From assembly GCF_000513715.1 (NCBI RefSeq), contig NZ_AQOD01000020.1:1-64000 (forward strand): a stretch of 64,000 nt of DNA, in the 5' to 3' direction. Source of the stretch: Salinivibrio socompensis S35. GTDB taxonomy: Bacteria > Pseudomonadota > Gammaproteobacteria > Enterobacterales > Vibrionaceae. Under the pieces are notes generated by a model, which did no database searches, had not been told where the DNA came from, and was given only the letters and a program-made list of their open reading frames with translations. Below, piece after piece: positions 50,770 to 61,366 of the stretch; position 1 is the first letter of the stretch, and each line of letters starts with the position of its first letter. Made by a program: the position numbers and the translations under genes.

Positions 50770-52128
50770 ATGAGTGTAAAAGCAGCAGGCATGGGCAGTG
50801 GCATGGATATCAATGCCATGGTCACCAAAATCGTGGATGCTGAACGTGCACCCAAGCAAGAGCGGATTATCAAACGCACTAATGACGTTGAAACCGACAT
50901 TAGTGCGTTTGGTCGCTTGAAAGATTCTCTCGCAACCCTCAAAACTCAAATGTATGACTTTCGTCGTAACGAAGGCTTTGCGGCGAGAACCACATCGGTG
51001 AGTAACCCCGATGCGCTCGGTGCGACGGCAACACCGGATGCCATTCCCGGTCGCTATCAGATCGATGTGCAACAACTTGCTGGCGCACACAAGCTCGTCT
51101 CGCCTGGGGTTGATGCGAATGCGTCGTTAGGCTCTGGTAAACTCACGATCACCATGGGTAACCGCACCAGTGTGATTGATGTGCCGCAGGGCAAAGACAG
51201 CTTGGCTGACATTGTACGGACAATAAATAGCGATCCTAAAAACCCCGGCGTGCAGGCGTCGCTTATCCAAGATGATAGTGGCGCACGTCTGGTGCTGAAC
51301 GGTAACAAAACGGGAGAAGCGAATCGTGTTGAAGTCAACGTTGATGCCCAAGTAGGTAGCGCTCTTCATCAGTTAGGCTTTAAAGCCGGGCAAGCTAACA
51401 ACGGCATGACACAAATGCAGGTAGCACAAGATGCCAAGATATTGATCGATGGCATCGCCTCCGTTTCCAGTACGACCAATACGTTTGATAATGCGATTGA
51501 AGGTGTCTCGTTGGAAGTGAGTCAAACCAGTGATAAGCCACTTTCATTCGCGGTGGAGCACGATCGAGAATCTGTACGCTCAACCATTTCGTCATTTGTC
51601 GATAATTACAATGCCTTTTTCCGTGTCTCACAAGCGGTCAGTCAATATGATCCCGAAACGCAACAAGGCGGTCCTTTAGCGGGTGAAAGTGTGATACGTA
51701 CCGCAACCAGTCGGTTACGTAACCTATTTTCATCCCCGATAGAGAAAGCGCCTGAAGGGATGAAAACACTGAGTGAGCTTGGGGTGACGACCACCATGGA
51801 CGGCCGTTTAGAAATTGATAATAAAGTGCTAGACCGCCAGCTGCGTCAAAACTTTAACGCGTTGGAAGGGTTTTTCGGTGGCAACGATGGCTTTGCGCGT
51901 CAATTAGAACAGGTCGTCAATGGGTTCACCGGCGCGGGTGGGGCCATCAGTAACCGTGAAAGCACGCTGTCAGACCAAAAACTAAGACTACGTGATGATC
52001 AGCGTGAATTAGACCGACGTATGGAAAGCTTAGAGTCGCGGACCATGCAGCGCTTTTCGGCGATGGAAGAGGCAACCAGCCAAATGCGTTCTCAGTTGCA
52101 AGCTATGCAAAATATCATGCCAGGTTAG
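50770..52128 (+). CDS. fliD: Filament cap protein FliD/HAP2
   Basis: 452 residues. Starts SVKAAGMGSGMDINAMVTKI; N-terminal DALGATATPDAIPGRYQIDV; C-terminal coiled region (QRELDRRMESLESRTMQRFS) ending LQAMQNIMPG. Caps the filament and folds flagellin as it is added. Somewhat shorter than the roughly 660-residue form I recall for some Vibrio, suggesting a smaller variable domain. Co-transcribed with flaG. Confidence 0.93.
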   Translation: MSVKAAGMGSGMDINAMVTKIVDAERAPKQERIIKRTNDVETDISAFGRLKDSLATLKTQMYDFRRNEGFAARTTSVSNPDALGATATPDAIPGRYQIDVQQLAGAHKLVSPGVDANASLGSGKLTITMGNRTSVIDVPQGKDSLADIVRTINSDPKNPGVQASLIQDDSGARLVLNGNKTGEANRVEVNVDAQVGSALHQLGFKAGQANNGMTQMQVAQDAKILIDGIASVSSTTNTFDNAIEGVSLEVSQTSDKPLSFAVEHDRESVRSTISSFVDNYNAFFRVSQAVSQYDPETQQGGPLAGESVIRTATSRLRNLFSSPIEKAPEGMKTLSELGVTTTMDGRLEIDNKVLDRQLRQNFNALEGFFGGNDGFARQLEQVVNGFTGAGGAISNRESTLSDQKLRLRDDQRELDRRMESLESRTMQRFSAMEEATSQMRSQLQAMQNIMPG

Positions 52129-52130
52129 TG

Positions 52131-52433
52131 ATGACAGAGATCGCTGATTGGCTTGCGACGTTAGAGGCGATGGATGCAGACATTGCTCAACACTTAACCA
52201 TGAGTGACATTGATCCAGAAAAGCTGGCTCAACAATTGCATGATAGAAAAGCGCTGCTCGATGAAATTGCAGCGTCAACACAAGCGCCGAATCACCCGCA
52301 GTGGTCAGAGGCGTTGGTAAGAACAAAAACGCTCATTGATACGCTCGAAGAGCAAAAAGCGGATGCTGCCAAGCGTTTGTTACAGCAGCGCAAGGGGAAG
52401 CAGTCTGTGCAGCTGTATAAGAAATTTCAATAG
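52131..52433 (+). CDS. flaI: FlaI/FliT-like flagellar chaperone
   Basis: 100 residues, all helical and charged; start ATG 52131 is two bases after the fliD stop. In Vibrio the gene between fliD and fliS is flaI, a FliT-like protein probably chaperoning FliD. The identification rests mainly on position and size; sequence conservation in this family is weak. Ends with a basic tail, KGKQSVQLYKKFQ. Confidence 0.75.
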   Translation: MTEIADWLATLEAMDADIAQHLTMSDIDPEKLAQQLHDRKALLDEIAASTQAPNHPQWSEALVRTKTLIDTLEEQKADAAKRLLQQRKGKQSVQLYKKFQ

Positions 52434-52445
52434 GTGAGGAAGACT

Positions 52446-52850
52446 ATGAGAGGCTCACTACAGGCCTACAAGAAGGTCTCTGTTGACAGTCAGTTAAGCG
52501 CCGCGTCGCCTCATAAGGTTATCCAGATGCTGATGGCCGGGGCTATTGAGCGTTTAATCCAAGGCAAGGCAGCCATGGCACAAGGCGACGTATCCGTCAA
52601 AGGTGAACGCTTAGGGAAAGCGCTTGATATCATTATTAATTTACGGGCTTGTCTATCTATGGATGAGGGCGGTGATATCGCCGATAATCTGGACGCTATT
52701 TATGACTTTATGATCCGTCAGGTTAGTGCCGCTAACTTGGACAATACGCCGGAACCCATTGATGATGTGATTGAGCTATTACGAGAGATAAAATCAGCTT
52801 GGGATCAGATCCCCTCCGAATACCATAATATGACCCAAGCGACCAGTTAA
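52446..52850 (+). CDS. fliS: Flagellin export chaperone FliS
   Basis: 134 residues. MRGSLQAYKKVSVDSQLSAA, SPHKVIQMLMAGAIERL and LSMDEGGDIADNLDAIYDFM are classic FliS. It binds the flagellin C-terminus to stop polymerisation in the cytoplasm. Start ATG 52446 with GAGGAAG. Last gene of flaG-fliD-flaI-fliS. Confidence 0.94.
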   Translation: MRGSLQAYKKVSVDSQLSAASPHKVIQMLMAGAIERLIQGKAAMAQGDVSVKGERLGKALDIIINLRACLSMDEGGDIADNLDAIYDFMIRQVSAANLDNTPEPIDDVIELLREIKSAWDQIPSEYHNMTQATS

Positions 52851-53013
52851 ACTGCCGACCAAAAGACGGACATGGCACTGGAGTCACAGGTTTACTGTGT
52901 CTCCGGTTGCCTTATGCGCGTTCTCTATTACAATGTCTTGATTAAAATTGAGATTGTTGTTGCTTACGAGCAACACAATAATAATAAGTTATCAGGGCAG
53001 ACGTATCTCACAC

Positions 53014-54498
53014 ATGCAAGATTTAGCAAAGATCCTTGTTATCGATGACGATGACCAGTTTCGTCACGATCTCGGCGTGATACTCGATTTTATCGGCGAG
53101 CGTTACGCGCTTCACTCGACCAAAGATGTCAGTGATGCACTCTGGGAGCAAAACTGGGGCGCATGTTTTCTTGGTCACGTCCGCTCGACCTCTCTTTTAG
53201 AGAAAGTACTCGACCAGCTTGCGACCTATCACCATGTTCCTGTGATTGCGATTCGACGTCATGATCGTGAATTATCCGGATTGCCTAATTATGTCGGCGA
53301 ACTGGGCTTACCGTTGAATTACCCACAACTCTTTGATGCCTTGCACCATTGTCGTGAATTTGCTGGAAAAAAAGTATTTAGTATTCCACAACTCGCGGGA
53401 GACAACACCGCCTTCCATAATATGGTTGGCAAAAGTGATGCGGTCGAGCAGGTGCGTCATTTGATTGATCAGGTTGCCTCAACGGAGGCAAGTGTGTTGA
53501 TTTTAGGTGAGTCTGGAACCGGTAAAGAAGTTGTCGCACGTCATATCCATCATGCATCATCGCGTCCCACAGGTCCTTTTGTGCCAGTGAACTGTGGGGC
53601 GATTCCTGGGGAGCTTCTGGAAAGTGAACTCTTTGGCCATGAAAAAGGGGCGTTCACCGGTGCAATTTCAGCGCGTAAAGGACGTTTTGAACTTGCAGAA
53701 GGTGGCACGCTGTTTTTGGATGAAATCGGCGATATGCCGATGCCGATGCAAGTCAAATTGTTACGCGTCCTTCAAGAACGTACGTTTGAGCGAGTCGGTG
53801 GGAATAAAAGTATTCGCGCTAACGTGAGAGTCGTAGCCGCCACTCACCGTACACTGGAAACTATGATCCAAGAAGGTGAGTTTCGCGAAGATCTCTATTA
53901 CCGCCTCAATGTGTTCCCCATTGAGATGCCCGCATTGCGAGAACGCATTGACGATATTCCCTTGCTGATCCATGAACTGATGTCTCGTCTAGACGGTGAA
54001 GGGAATAGTCGCATCCATATTTCACCGCGCGCGATTAATTCACTGATGGAGCATGAGTGGCCGGGGAACGTTCGCGAACTGGCTAACCTCATCGAGCGCT
54101 TAGTCATTTTGTACCCGGGACAAATGGTGGATGTAAATCATCTTCCGGCGAAATACCGTTATAGCGATATTCCTGAATTCCAGCCGGAAGCTTATTCGGT
54201 TGAACATACTGAAATGGCAGAACGAGATGCACTCACCGCGATGTTTAATGAGCCAGAGCCTCCCGCGTTTGATGATGAGATGCCCGGCTTTTCTGACAGC
54301 CCCGGCCTTACCAGTCTGCCTCCTGATGGGGTGAACCTGAAAGAGACACTGGCTGAGGTAGAAATTGATTTAATCAAACAAGCACTTGAGGCGCAGTCAG
54401 GTGTTGTGGCGAGAGCGGCGGATATGCTGAGTATGCGGCGAACCACCTTGGTGGAAAAAATGCGCAAGTACGGACTGAATAAAGAAGAGTTAATATAA
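53014..54498 (+). CDS. flrA: Flagellar master regulator FlrA
   Basis: 494 residues; the FleQ/FlrA class sigma-54 activator at the top of the hierarchy. N-terminal receiver-like domain whose acceptor Asp is not conserved (CFLGHVRS at that place), so it is not controlled by phosphorylation. AAA+ domain: Walker A GESGTGKE, sigma-54 contact loop GAFTGA, Walker [13 protein letters not shown]-terminal Fis-type HTH ([18 protein letters not shown]). Start ATG 53014 chosen over an upstream in-frame ATG because [13 protein letters not shown] is the family start. Confidence 0.94.
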   Translation: MQDLAKILVIDDDDQFRHDLGVILDFIGERYALHSTKDVSDALWEQNWGACFLGHVRSTSLLEKVLDQLATYHHVPVIAIRRHDRELSGLPNYVGELGLPLNYPQLFDALHHCREFAGKKVFSIPQLAGDNTAFHNMVGKSDAVEQVRHLIDQVASTEASVLILGESGTGKEVVARHIHHASSRPTGPFVPVNCGAIPGELLESELFGHEKGAFTGAISARKGRFELAEGGTLFLDEIGDMPMPMQVKLLRVLQERTFERVGGNKSIRANVRVVAATHRTLETMIQEGEFREDLYYRLNVFPIEMPALRERIDDIPLLIHELMSRLDGEGNSRIHISPRAINSLMEHEWPGNVRELANLIERLVILYPGQMVDVNHLPAKYRYSDIPEFQPEAYSVEHTEMAERDALTAMFNEPEPPAFDDEMPGFSDSPGLTSLPPDGVNLKETLAEVEIDLIKQALEAQSGVVARAADMLSMRRTTLVEKMRKYGLNKEELI

Positions 54499-54512
54499 AT
54501 CGACAATGTGTC

Positions 54513-54549
54513 AAAAAGCGGAGTCAAAAAAATGACTTCGCTTTTTTGT
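54513..54549 (+). terminator. flrA terminator
   Basis: A long stem AAAAAGCGGAGTCA / TGACTTCGCTTTTTT with one G-T pair (54513-54526, 54533-54547) and T tail. Confidence 0.85.
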
Positions 54550-54581
54550 CTTTAAATATCTAATATTATTGGATATTTTTT

Positions 54582-54599
54582 GTGGCATAATCTCTGCTT
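54582..54599 (+). promoter_or_regulatory. Sigma-54 promoter for flrBC
   Basis: TGGCAT-N5-CTGCTT with exact GG/GC spacing, 38 bases before flrB: the class II promoter expected to be opened by FlrA. Confidence 0.8.
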
Positions 54600-54637
54600 A
54601 AGTGAGTAAAACCTTGATAGAAATGTGTACTACTTAA

Positions 54638-55686
54638 ATGGAAACGCAATCGTCGCCACTAGGATCTGTGGATCAACAAGTTACTCGGTATAAGCAAGTA
54701 CTTGATGTTATGCCTGCGGGGGTTATCTTGCTGGACGCTAATGGGCGTGTCGCCGAGGCCAATCCAGAGGCGCATCGCTTACTGGGTGAGCCATTGACTC
54801 AGCAGCGTTGGTTCGATGTGATACAACGGGCTTTTTCCCCTCGTGATGATGATGGACACGAGGTATCGCTAAAAGACGGCCGCCGAGTAAAGTTGGCTAT
54901 CTCAGCATCTGATTCCGGGCAGCTCATTTTAATTACTGATATGACCGAAACCCGCTTACTACAATCGCGTGTCAGTGATCTACAACGCTTATCATCGTTG
55001 GGTAAAATGGTGGCATCATTGGCGCACCAGGTGCGTACGCCACTATCGAGTGCCATTTTGTATGCGTCCAACCTTGCGCGCCAAACCTGAATAACGTGAC
55101 AAGGCAACGTTTTCAATTCAAGTTGTTAGACCGTTTGCATGATCTCGAAAAGCAAGTTAATGACATGCTGCTATTTGCCAAGGGCGGAGACAATAACGTC
55201 GTAAAGGTATTTAGTATTGAGCAGTTATTCAATGAATTTGAGCCCATGGTCGATGCCGTCATTCAAGGCCACGATGTCGATTTTGCGATTAATAGTGACG
55301 ACGAAAGTTTAAGGGTGTTGGGCAATCCCAATGCGTTAGCCAGTGCCTTGAGTAACCTTGTGGTGAATGCTGTCCAGGTCGCGGGCAAAGGCTGTCAAGT
55401 GGTGGTCGATTCACGCCAGCAGGGCAGTAACCTTTTGCTCTCGGTGGCGGATAACGGCCCCGGTATTGCGCCGGAGTTACAAGCAAAAGTACTCGAGCCT
55501 TTTTTTACCACGCGACAACAAGGGACAGGTCTTGGCCTCGCCGTTGTTCAAATGGTGTGCCATGCCCATGATGGCAAGCTCACCTTACAATCTGAGCCTG
55601 AAAAAGGGGCCTGTTTTACATTGTGTTTGCCGCTTGCCACAGGGGTGGTGGCAGATCATGGTGAGAGCGTAGGAGAAACACAATGA
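54638..55686 (+). CDS. flrB: Flagellar sensor kinase FlrB (frameshifted)
   Basis: A cytoplasmic histidine kinase, no membrane segments. PAS-like domain (about 18-105), phospho-acceptor His130 in VASLAHQVRTPLSSA, and ATPase domain with NALASALSNLVVNAVQV, SVADNGPGI and GTGLGLAVVQ. One base is missing near 55088 (NLAR|NLNNVTRQRF); restored length 349. It phosphorylates FlrC; its stop overlaps the flrC start (ATGA). Confidence 0.93.
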
Positions 55687-57104
55687 GCCAAACAACAGTG
55701 CTAATCGTCGAAGATGATGAAGGGTTACGCGAAGCGCTTATCGATACGCTGGCGCTGGCGGGGTATCATTGGCGAGAAGCGGACAGCGCTGAACAAGCCC
55801 TAGTCACACTGAAATCAGAGGCGATTGATATTGTTGTCTCTGACGTGCAAATGGCAGGGATGGACGGACTCGCGCTCTTGCGTTCGATTAAAACACATAT
55901 GCCGAACTTACCGGTTTTGCTGATGACGGCCTACGCCAATATCGAAGATGCCGTCGCGGCAATGAAAGAAGGCGCTATTGACTACATGGCCAAACCGTTT
56001 GCGCCTGAAGTGCTGTTGAATATGGTGAGTCGTTATGCGCCCGTTAAAACCGATAACTCGGATGCCATTGCGGAAGATCCAAAGAGCGTCGCCTTACTCG
56101 CGCTGGCCGACAAAGTGGCAAGTACCGATGCGAATGTGATGATCTTAGGGCCGTCTGGCTCAGGGAAAGAAGTCATGGCGCGTTATATTCACGATCATTC
56201 GACGCGTGCCAATGCCGCTTTCGTCGCCATCAACTGTGCCGCTATTCCAGAAAACATGCTAGAAGCCACTTTGTTTGGTTATGAAAAAGGCGCGTTTACC
56301 GGTGCCGTTCAGGCATGCCCGGGTAAGTTTGAACAGGCTCAGGGCGGAACCATTTTACTTGATGAAATCAGTGAGATGGATCTTGGGTTGCAAGCGAAAT
56401 TATTACGGGTGTTGCAAGAGCGTGAAGTTGAGCGCTTGGGCGGGCGAAAAAGTATCCAGCTTGATTTGCGTGTGCTTGCCACCAGTAATCGCGACTTAAA
56501 AGAATACGTGACGCAAGGTCACTTTCGAGAAGATCTCTATTATCGCTTGAATGTCTTTCCGATCACCTGGCCGTCGCTCACTGAGCGGCCCGGCGATATT
56601 ATCCCATTGGCACATTATTTGTTGTCACGCCACTGCCAAAAACAAGGCTTACCTTGCCCGACCTTGCATTCAGATGCGGAGCAAAAACTGCTCGCTTATC
56701 CCTGGCCTGGCAATGTCAGGGAACTTGATAACGTGATGCAACGGGCATTAATCTTGGCCTCACAGTCGCACATTCAAGCTTCTGATATTTTACTTGAGGG
56801 GCAAGATTGGCAAGATTGGCAAGATGCCTCTAGTTTGCAAAACCAGGTGATGAATACGCGCTTTCACGAGCAAGCACACGCACCGGCTGTCCCTCCAACA
56901 GTCACTGAGCATGTTGAGCAACCTTCCAATGGTGCTGGATTGGGCAATGAACTACGCGATCAGGAATTTTCCATTATCTTAGAAACGATCCGCGCTTGTG
57001 AGGGCCGACGCAAGGAGGTCGCGGAGCGCCTTGGGATTAGCCCGAGAACGCTGCGCTACAAATTGGCAAAAATGCGTGACGCCGGCATCGACATTCCTCA
57101 ATGA
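55683..57104 (+). CDS. flrC: Flagellar response regulator FlrC
   Basis: 473 residues, NtrC type. Receiver with acceptor Asp54 (IVVSDVQMAGMDG), AAA+ domain with GPSGSGKE, GAFTGA and GGTILLDEISE, and HTH EVAERLGISPRTLRYKLAKM. Activates the class III sigma-54 promoters seen before flgB, flgF, flgK, fliE and others. The linker contains a small tandem repeat (QDWQDWQD, from three 9-bp units near 56803-56829). Confidence 0.95.
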   Translation: MSQTTVLIVEDDEGLREALIDTLALAGYHWREADSAEQALVTLKSEAIDIVVSDVQMAGMDGLALLRSIKTHMPNLPVLLMTAYANIEDAVAAMKEGAIDYMAKPFAPEVLLNMVSRYAPVKTDNSDAIAEDPKSVALLALADKVASTDANVMILGPSGSGKEVMARYIHDHSTRANAAFVAINCAAIPENMLEATLFGYEKGAFTGAVQACPGKFEQAQGGTILLDEISEMDLGLQAKLLRVLQEREVERLGGRKSIQLDLRVLATSNRDLKEYVTQGHFREDLYYRLNVFPITWPSLTERPGDIIPLAHYLLSRHCQKQGLPCPTLHSDAEQKLLAYPWPGNVRELDNVMQRALILASQSHIQASDILLEGQDWQDWQDASSLQNQVMNTRFHEQAHAPAVPPTVTEHVEQPSNGAGLGNELRDQEFSIILETIRACEGRRKEVAERLGISPRTLRYKLAKMRDAGIDIPQ

Positions 57105-57133
57105 ACGCTCAATGTTGCAGCTTTTTGCTAAAG

Positions 57134-57150
57134 TGGTCTCAAAGTTGCTA
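57134..57150 (+). promoter_or_regulatory. Sigma-54-like promoter for fliEFGHIJ
   Basis: TGGTCTCAAAGTTGCTA with exact GG/GC spacing, 65 bases before fliE. -24 element TGGTCT deviates at two bases. Confidence 0.65.
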
Positions 57151-57214
57151 ACACATAGATATCTGATAGAAATCTGACTCATTTGACGAAATTTTGACAC
57201 AGGAAGGATCGACG

Positions 57215-57526
57215 ATGAAAGCCAATGCCCTGACGCAAGAAATGCAAGCCATGGCGGTAGCCGCGAAAAATGTGTCTCAGCCCGCCACGGGACAGCAAGT
57301 TAGCCAAGAGTTTGGCGATATGCTCTCCAGTGCTATCAATCATGTTAATGGCCTGCAAAAAACATCTGGTGAGCTTGCGACACGCTTTGATGAAGGTGAT
57401 CGCAATGTCAGCCTCTCGGATGTAATGATCGCGCGGAACAAATCCAGTGTGGCCTTTGATGCAACGGTACAAACGCGCAACAAGCTGGTTGAAGCGTACA
57501 AAGAACTCATGAACATGCCTGTTTAA
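57215..57526 (+). CDS. fliE: MS ring-rod adaptor FliE
   Basis: 103 residues. Ends VMIARNKSSVAFDATVQTRN then KLVEAYKELMNMPV, the conserved FliE C-terminus. ATG at 57215 with AGGAAGG; a longer upstream frame is not supported. First gene of the export/motor operon fliEFGHIJ. Confidence 0.95.
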   Translation: MKANALTQEMQAMAVAAKNVSQPATGQQVSQEFGDMLSSAINHVNGLQKTSGELATRFDEGDRNVSLSDVMIARNKSSVAFDATVQTRNKLVEAYKELMNMPV

Positions 57527-57541
57527 TGTAGGAATTAATCA

Positions 57542-59314
57542 GTGGCTGAAGAGAATCAAAACACCGATCTCGCGGTTTCAGATGGCGCAGCAGCATTGCC
57601 ATCGACCGATGCAGCGTTAGACTCGGAGCAAAGCGCGCAAGATCCGGATGCACTCGAACAATCGGCGTCGTCCAATTCGATATTTGGCGATCTCGACATG
57701 GTGCGTCAATTGATCTTGGTGCTCGCGGTCGCGATCTGCGTCGCCTTGATCATGATGCTTTTTTTCTGGGTACAAGAGCCTGAAATGCGGCCTCTGGGTA
57801 CTTATGACACGGAAGAGCTCATTCCGGTTCTCGACCACCTCGATCAAAGTAAAGTGGATTATCAACTTGATGGGAATACTATCCGAGTTCCCTCTAGCGA
57901 TTATTCCTCTATCCGTCTAGGGCTCACTCGAGCTGGCTTAAATACCGCGACGGCGCAAGGCGATGACATTTTGCTCAATGACATGGGATTTGGGGTCTCG
58001 CAAAAGCTTGAAACAGAACGTCTAAAACTGAGCCGAGAACGTCAATTAGCGGCAGCGATTGAAGAAGTCCGCCAAGTGCGTAAAGCCAGAGTCCTTTTGG
58101 CTATGCCTAAACAGAGTGTTTTCGTACGTCACAACCAAGAGGCATCTGCTACCGTCTTTTTGACGCTTGGTGGCACGAATACCTTGGGACAAGAAGAAGT
58201 TGATTCGATTGTCGATATGGTGGCATCCGCGGTGCCTTCGCTTAAACCAACGCGCGTCACCGTCACCGATCAACATGGCCGTTTGCTAAACTCTGGCAGT
58301 GAAGATCCTGCATCGGCAGCTCGGCGTAAAGAGTACGAGCTAGAACGGAAACAAGAGCGCCAGTTACGCGAAAAAATTGACTCCATATTGATCCCCGTAT
58401 TAGGCTAGGTAATTACACCTCTCAAGTGGATGTCACCCTTGATTTTAGCTCGTTGGAAGAAACGCAACGGCAATATAACCCCAATACCCCTGCAACGCGT
58501 AGTGAATACACCCGTGAAGACTATAACGGCTCCGACCGTGTCGCCGGTATCCCGGGAGCGTTAAGTAATCAACCGCCAGCAGACGCCTCGATTCCAGAGG
58601 ATGTGCGAGATTTAAAAAATGGCGCAGGTGGAAATGGCTCGGTCAGCCGAGAAGCGACGCGTAATTTTGAATTAGACACAACTGTTCGTCATCGGCGCGC
58701 GCAGTCAGGGGTGATCGACCGGCAAACTGTCTCTGTGGCGGTGAATTTTAAGCAACGTGTCGACCTGATAGCGGGGATGTGGTGAAAGAGCCTTTAACGG
58801 ACGATGAACTGGCTAAAATCCGTCGCCTATTAATGGGCGGGGTAGGATTTAGAGAGCAACGCGGTGACGTACTTGAAGTGATTGCTGTGCCATTTGTCGA
58901 GCCTGAGCAGGCTGCGGAACAAGATGTGCCGATTTGGGATCATCCAAATTTTAATGATTGGGTGCGCTGGTTAGCGGCTGCCTTAGTGATTATCGTGATT
59001 ATCGTGGTTTTGGTCCGCCCAGCGATGAAGAAGTTGTTGTATCCAAATACCGACGAAGATGGCAATACCGTGGGTCCCAATGGCGAAATCCTTGGCCCAG
59101 ATGGCTTACCTATCACCCGGATGGGGATGACGTTGGATTGATTGGTTCTGAGCTTGATGGCTCGAGTAACTTTGCAATGTCAGCGTCAGATATTGAGCTG
59201 CCGAACTTACATAAAGACGAAGACTTGTTAAAAGCGGTGCGGGCGCTGGTCGCCAACGAGCCAGACTTGGCCGCACAAGCGGTGAAAAATTGGGTGACCG
59301 AAGATGGCAAATGA
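57542..59314 (+). CDS. fliF: MS-ring protein FliF (three frameshifts)
   Basis: 591 residues after repair. GTG start. First membrane helix at about 54-80 (LILVLAVAICVALIMMLFFW), ring-building domains (LGLTRAGLNTATAQGDD, LSRERQLAAAIEEV), second helix WLAAALVIIVIIVVLVRPAM, FliG-binding C-terminus EPDLAAQAVKNWVTEDGK. Frames break near 58404, 58770 and 59120, one missing base each. The last bases overlap fliG by 11. Confidence 0.94.
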
Positions 59315-60355
59315 AGTCGCAAATACGGGTGAGGAGCAGGCAGGCTCAAGTTTCGATATCAGCTCTTTAAGCGGGATTGAGAAAGCCGCCATCTTACTGT
59401 TAAGTTTAAGTGAGCAAGATGCGGCAAGCATCATTCGACACCTCGAACCCAAACAAGTGCAGCGAGTCGGTTCGGCGATGACATCGATGACCGACCTTAA
59501 CTCTGACAAAGTCGCGGCGGTGCATCGTGCGTTTTTGGAAGAAATCCAAAAATACACATCGATTGGCATGGGGAGTGAAGACTTTGTGCGTAACGCACTG
59601 GTGGCAGCGCTGGGTGAAGATAAAGCCAACAACCTGGTGGATCAAATCTTACTTGGTAGTGGTTCCAAAGGCCTGGATTCACTCAAGTGGATGGATCCTC
59701 GCCAAGTCGCCAGCATTATCATCAACGAGCACCCGCAAATTCAAACTATTGTGCTGTCATACCTGGATCCTGAACACTCGGCAGAAATTCTTTCCCAGTT
59801 TGTTGAGCGTGACCGGCTAGATCTGATGATGCGGATTGCCAACTTGGAAGAAGTTCAACCGGCGGCGCTGCACGAACTGAACGAAATCATGGAGAAACAG
59901 TTTGCGGGCCAAGCCGGTGCGCAAGCCGCCAAAATTGGTGCTTAAAGGCCGCTGCCGAAATCATGAACTACATGGATAATAGTGTGGAAGGTGTCTTAAT
60001 AGACTCCATTCGCGATCAAGACGAAGAGATGGCATCACAAATCCAAGACTTGATGTTCGTCTTTGATAACTTAATCGATGTCGATGACCGCGGTATACAA
60101 ACCCTGTTGCGTGATGTGCCGCAAGAAGTACTGCAAAAAGCCCTTAAAGGGGCGGAAGATAACTTGCGAGAGAAAATCTATCGCAATATGTCCAAACGGG
60201 CGGCTGAAATGCTACAAGATGATATCGAAGCCATGGGCCCCATTCGCGTCTCCGACGTAGAAGGGGCACAAAAAGAAATCCTCTCTGTTGCACGTCGTCT
60301 TGCCGATGCGGGTGAGCTTATGCTGACGGGTGGCGGCGGCGATGAATTTGTATAA
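59304..60355 (+). CDS. fliG: Motor switch protein FliG (frameshifted)
   Basis: 350 residues after restoring one base missing near 59940 (QAAKIG|LKAAAEIMNYM). N-terminal FliF-binding part SLSGIEKAAILLLSLSEQDA, middle EHPQIQTIVLSYLDPEHSAE, and torque domain MFVFDNLIDVDDRGIQTLLR with the charged residues that face MotA/PomA. The EHPQ and torque motifs are intact. Confidence 0.95.
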
Positions 60356-60371
60356 GTCGCTTTTCCTTAGC

Positions 60372-60409
60372 CTAGAGGTTGTCGATGAGTCTAGAGGTTG
60401 TCGATGAGT
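60372..60409. repeat. 19-bp perfect tandem duplication at the fliH start
   Basis: CTAGAGGTTGTCGATGAGT occurs twice (60372-60390, 60391-60409). Each copy carries an ATG. The first ATG (60385) reads a 10-codon frame ending in TAA at 60415; the second (60404) starts fliH. Confidence 0.9.
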
Positions 60410-61366
60410 TTAAATAAACGCCGTGGCTATATTCGTGCCGATGAGGCTGACGCAGACACCATTGATCGTTGGACGCTGCCTCCTTATGGTGACCGGGATA
60501 AACTGCCCAAAGAGACCGCGCTCAATTATGATCCCAGTTGGGAGCCGGAGGCCGATACCGAGCCGGAAGAGAGTGAACCTGAGCCTGAGCCATTGACTGC
60601 TGATGCCCTAGAAGCGATTCGGCAACAAGGGTATGACGAAGGCTATGAAGAAGGTAAGCAACTCGGCCATCAAGAAGGGCTGGAGGGCGGCCTGGAAGAA
60701 GGACACGAAAAAGGCTACGAAGAAGGCAAAAAAGCGGGGTTTGAACAGGGCGTTGAAGAGGGAAAAGCCTTGATTGACGAACGCTGTCAGCACCTTGACG
60801 CTCTACTCAACCAGCTCAGTCATCCGCTAGAAAAGCTTGATCAAGACGTCGAGCAGCAACTATTGGTCATGGTTCAAGCATTGACCAAATCACTGACTGG
60901 CGTGGAGTTAGAAACCAATCCGCAGGTCATTTTACAGACATTACGCGCATCGATTGCGGCACTCCCCGTGGCGGATCATCCGGTAACTGCGGCACTACAT
61001 CCTGATGACTATGCGGTGGTCACTGAGGCTTACGATGACGCCATGTTAGCCTCACGGGATTGGACGTTACAATCAGAACCCGCTTTAGCCCGTGGTGATG
61101 TGCATGTTAAAGCGAAAGATTCAGTGGTTGATTATCAATACAGTGAACGGGTGGACGCGTTGTTACGCGAATTTCAAGGGAAAAACCAGTCACGACAATC
61201 AGTGTCATCCCACGCGTCCATGTCTGATTCGAACGGCTCTCGTGCCAATCCCTCCAATACCGAAGCGGACGCGGTGGATTCAACGCCGCAACCGTCAGAC
61301 GAAACGTCAGCGCCACAAGAGGAAGCTGATCCTTCATCCGTGAATGATGACGGCGTGTCGTCATGA
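60404..61366 (+). CDS. fliH: Flagellar export regulator FliH
   Basis: 320 residues; the stator-like partner of the export ATPase FliI. A negatively charged N-terminal region is followed by the Gly-repeat helix typical of FliH ([20 protein letters not shown] onward, about 76-122) and the C-terminal domain ([20 protein letters not shown]). Unusual: an acidic, Ser/Pro-rich tail of about 55 residues after the folded end. Start ATG 60404 lies in the second copy of a tandem duplication. Its stop overlaps fliI (ATGA). Confidence 0.92.
   Translation: MSLNKRRGYIRADEADADTIDRWTLPPYGDRDKLPKETALNYDPSWEPEADTEPEESEPEPEPLTADALEAIRQQGYDEGYEEGKQLGHQEGLEGGLEEGHEKGYEEGKKAGFEQGVEEGKALIDERCQHLDALLNQLSHPLEKLDQDVEQQLLVMVQALTKSLTGVELETNPQVILQTLRASIAALPVADHPVTAALHPDDYAVVTEAYDDAMLASRDWTLQSEPALARGDVHVKAKDSVVDYQYSERVDALLREFQGKNQSRQSVSSHASMSDSNGSRANPSNTEADAVDSTPQPSDETSAPQEEADPSSVNDDGVSS

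Noticed and set aside
55683-57104. Triple 9-bp repeat in flrC as a mobile or regulatory element
   Set aside because: It is in frame, encodes QDWQDWQD in the linker between the AAA+ and HTH domains, and is most simply a slippage repeat in a flexible region.
57105-57130. TTGCAG...TTTTTGCT as a sigma-54 site before fliE
   Set aside because: The -24 and -12 dinucleotides are one base too close; the site at 57134-57150 has exact spacing and is preferred.
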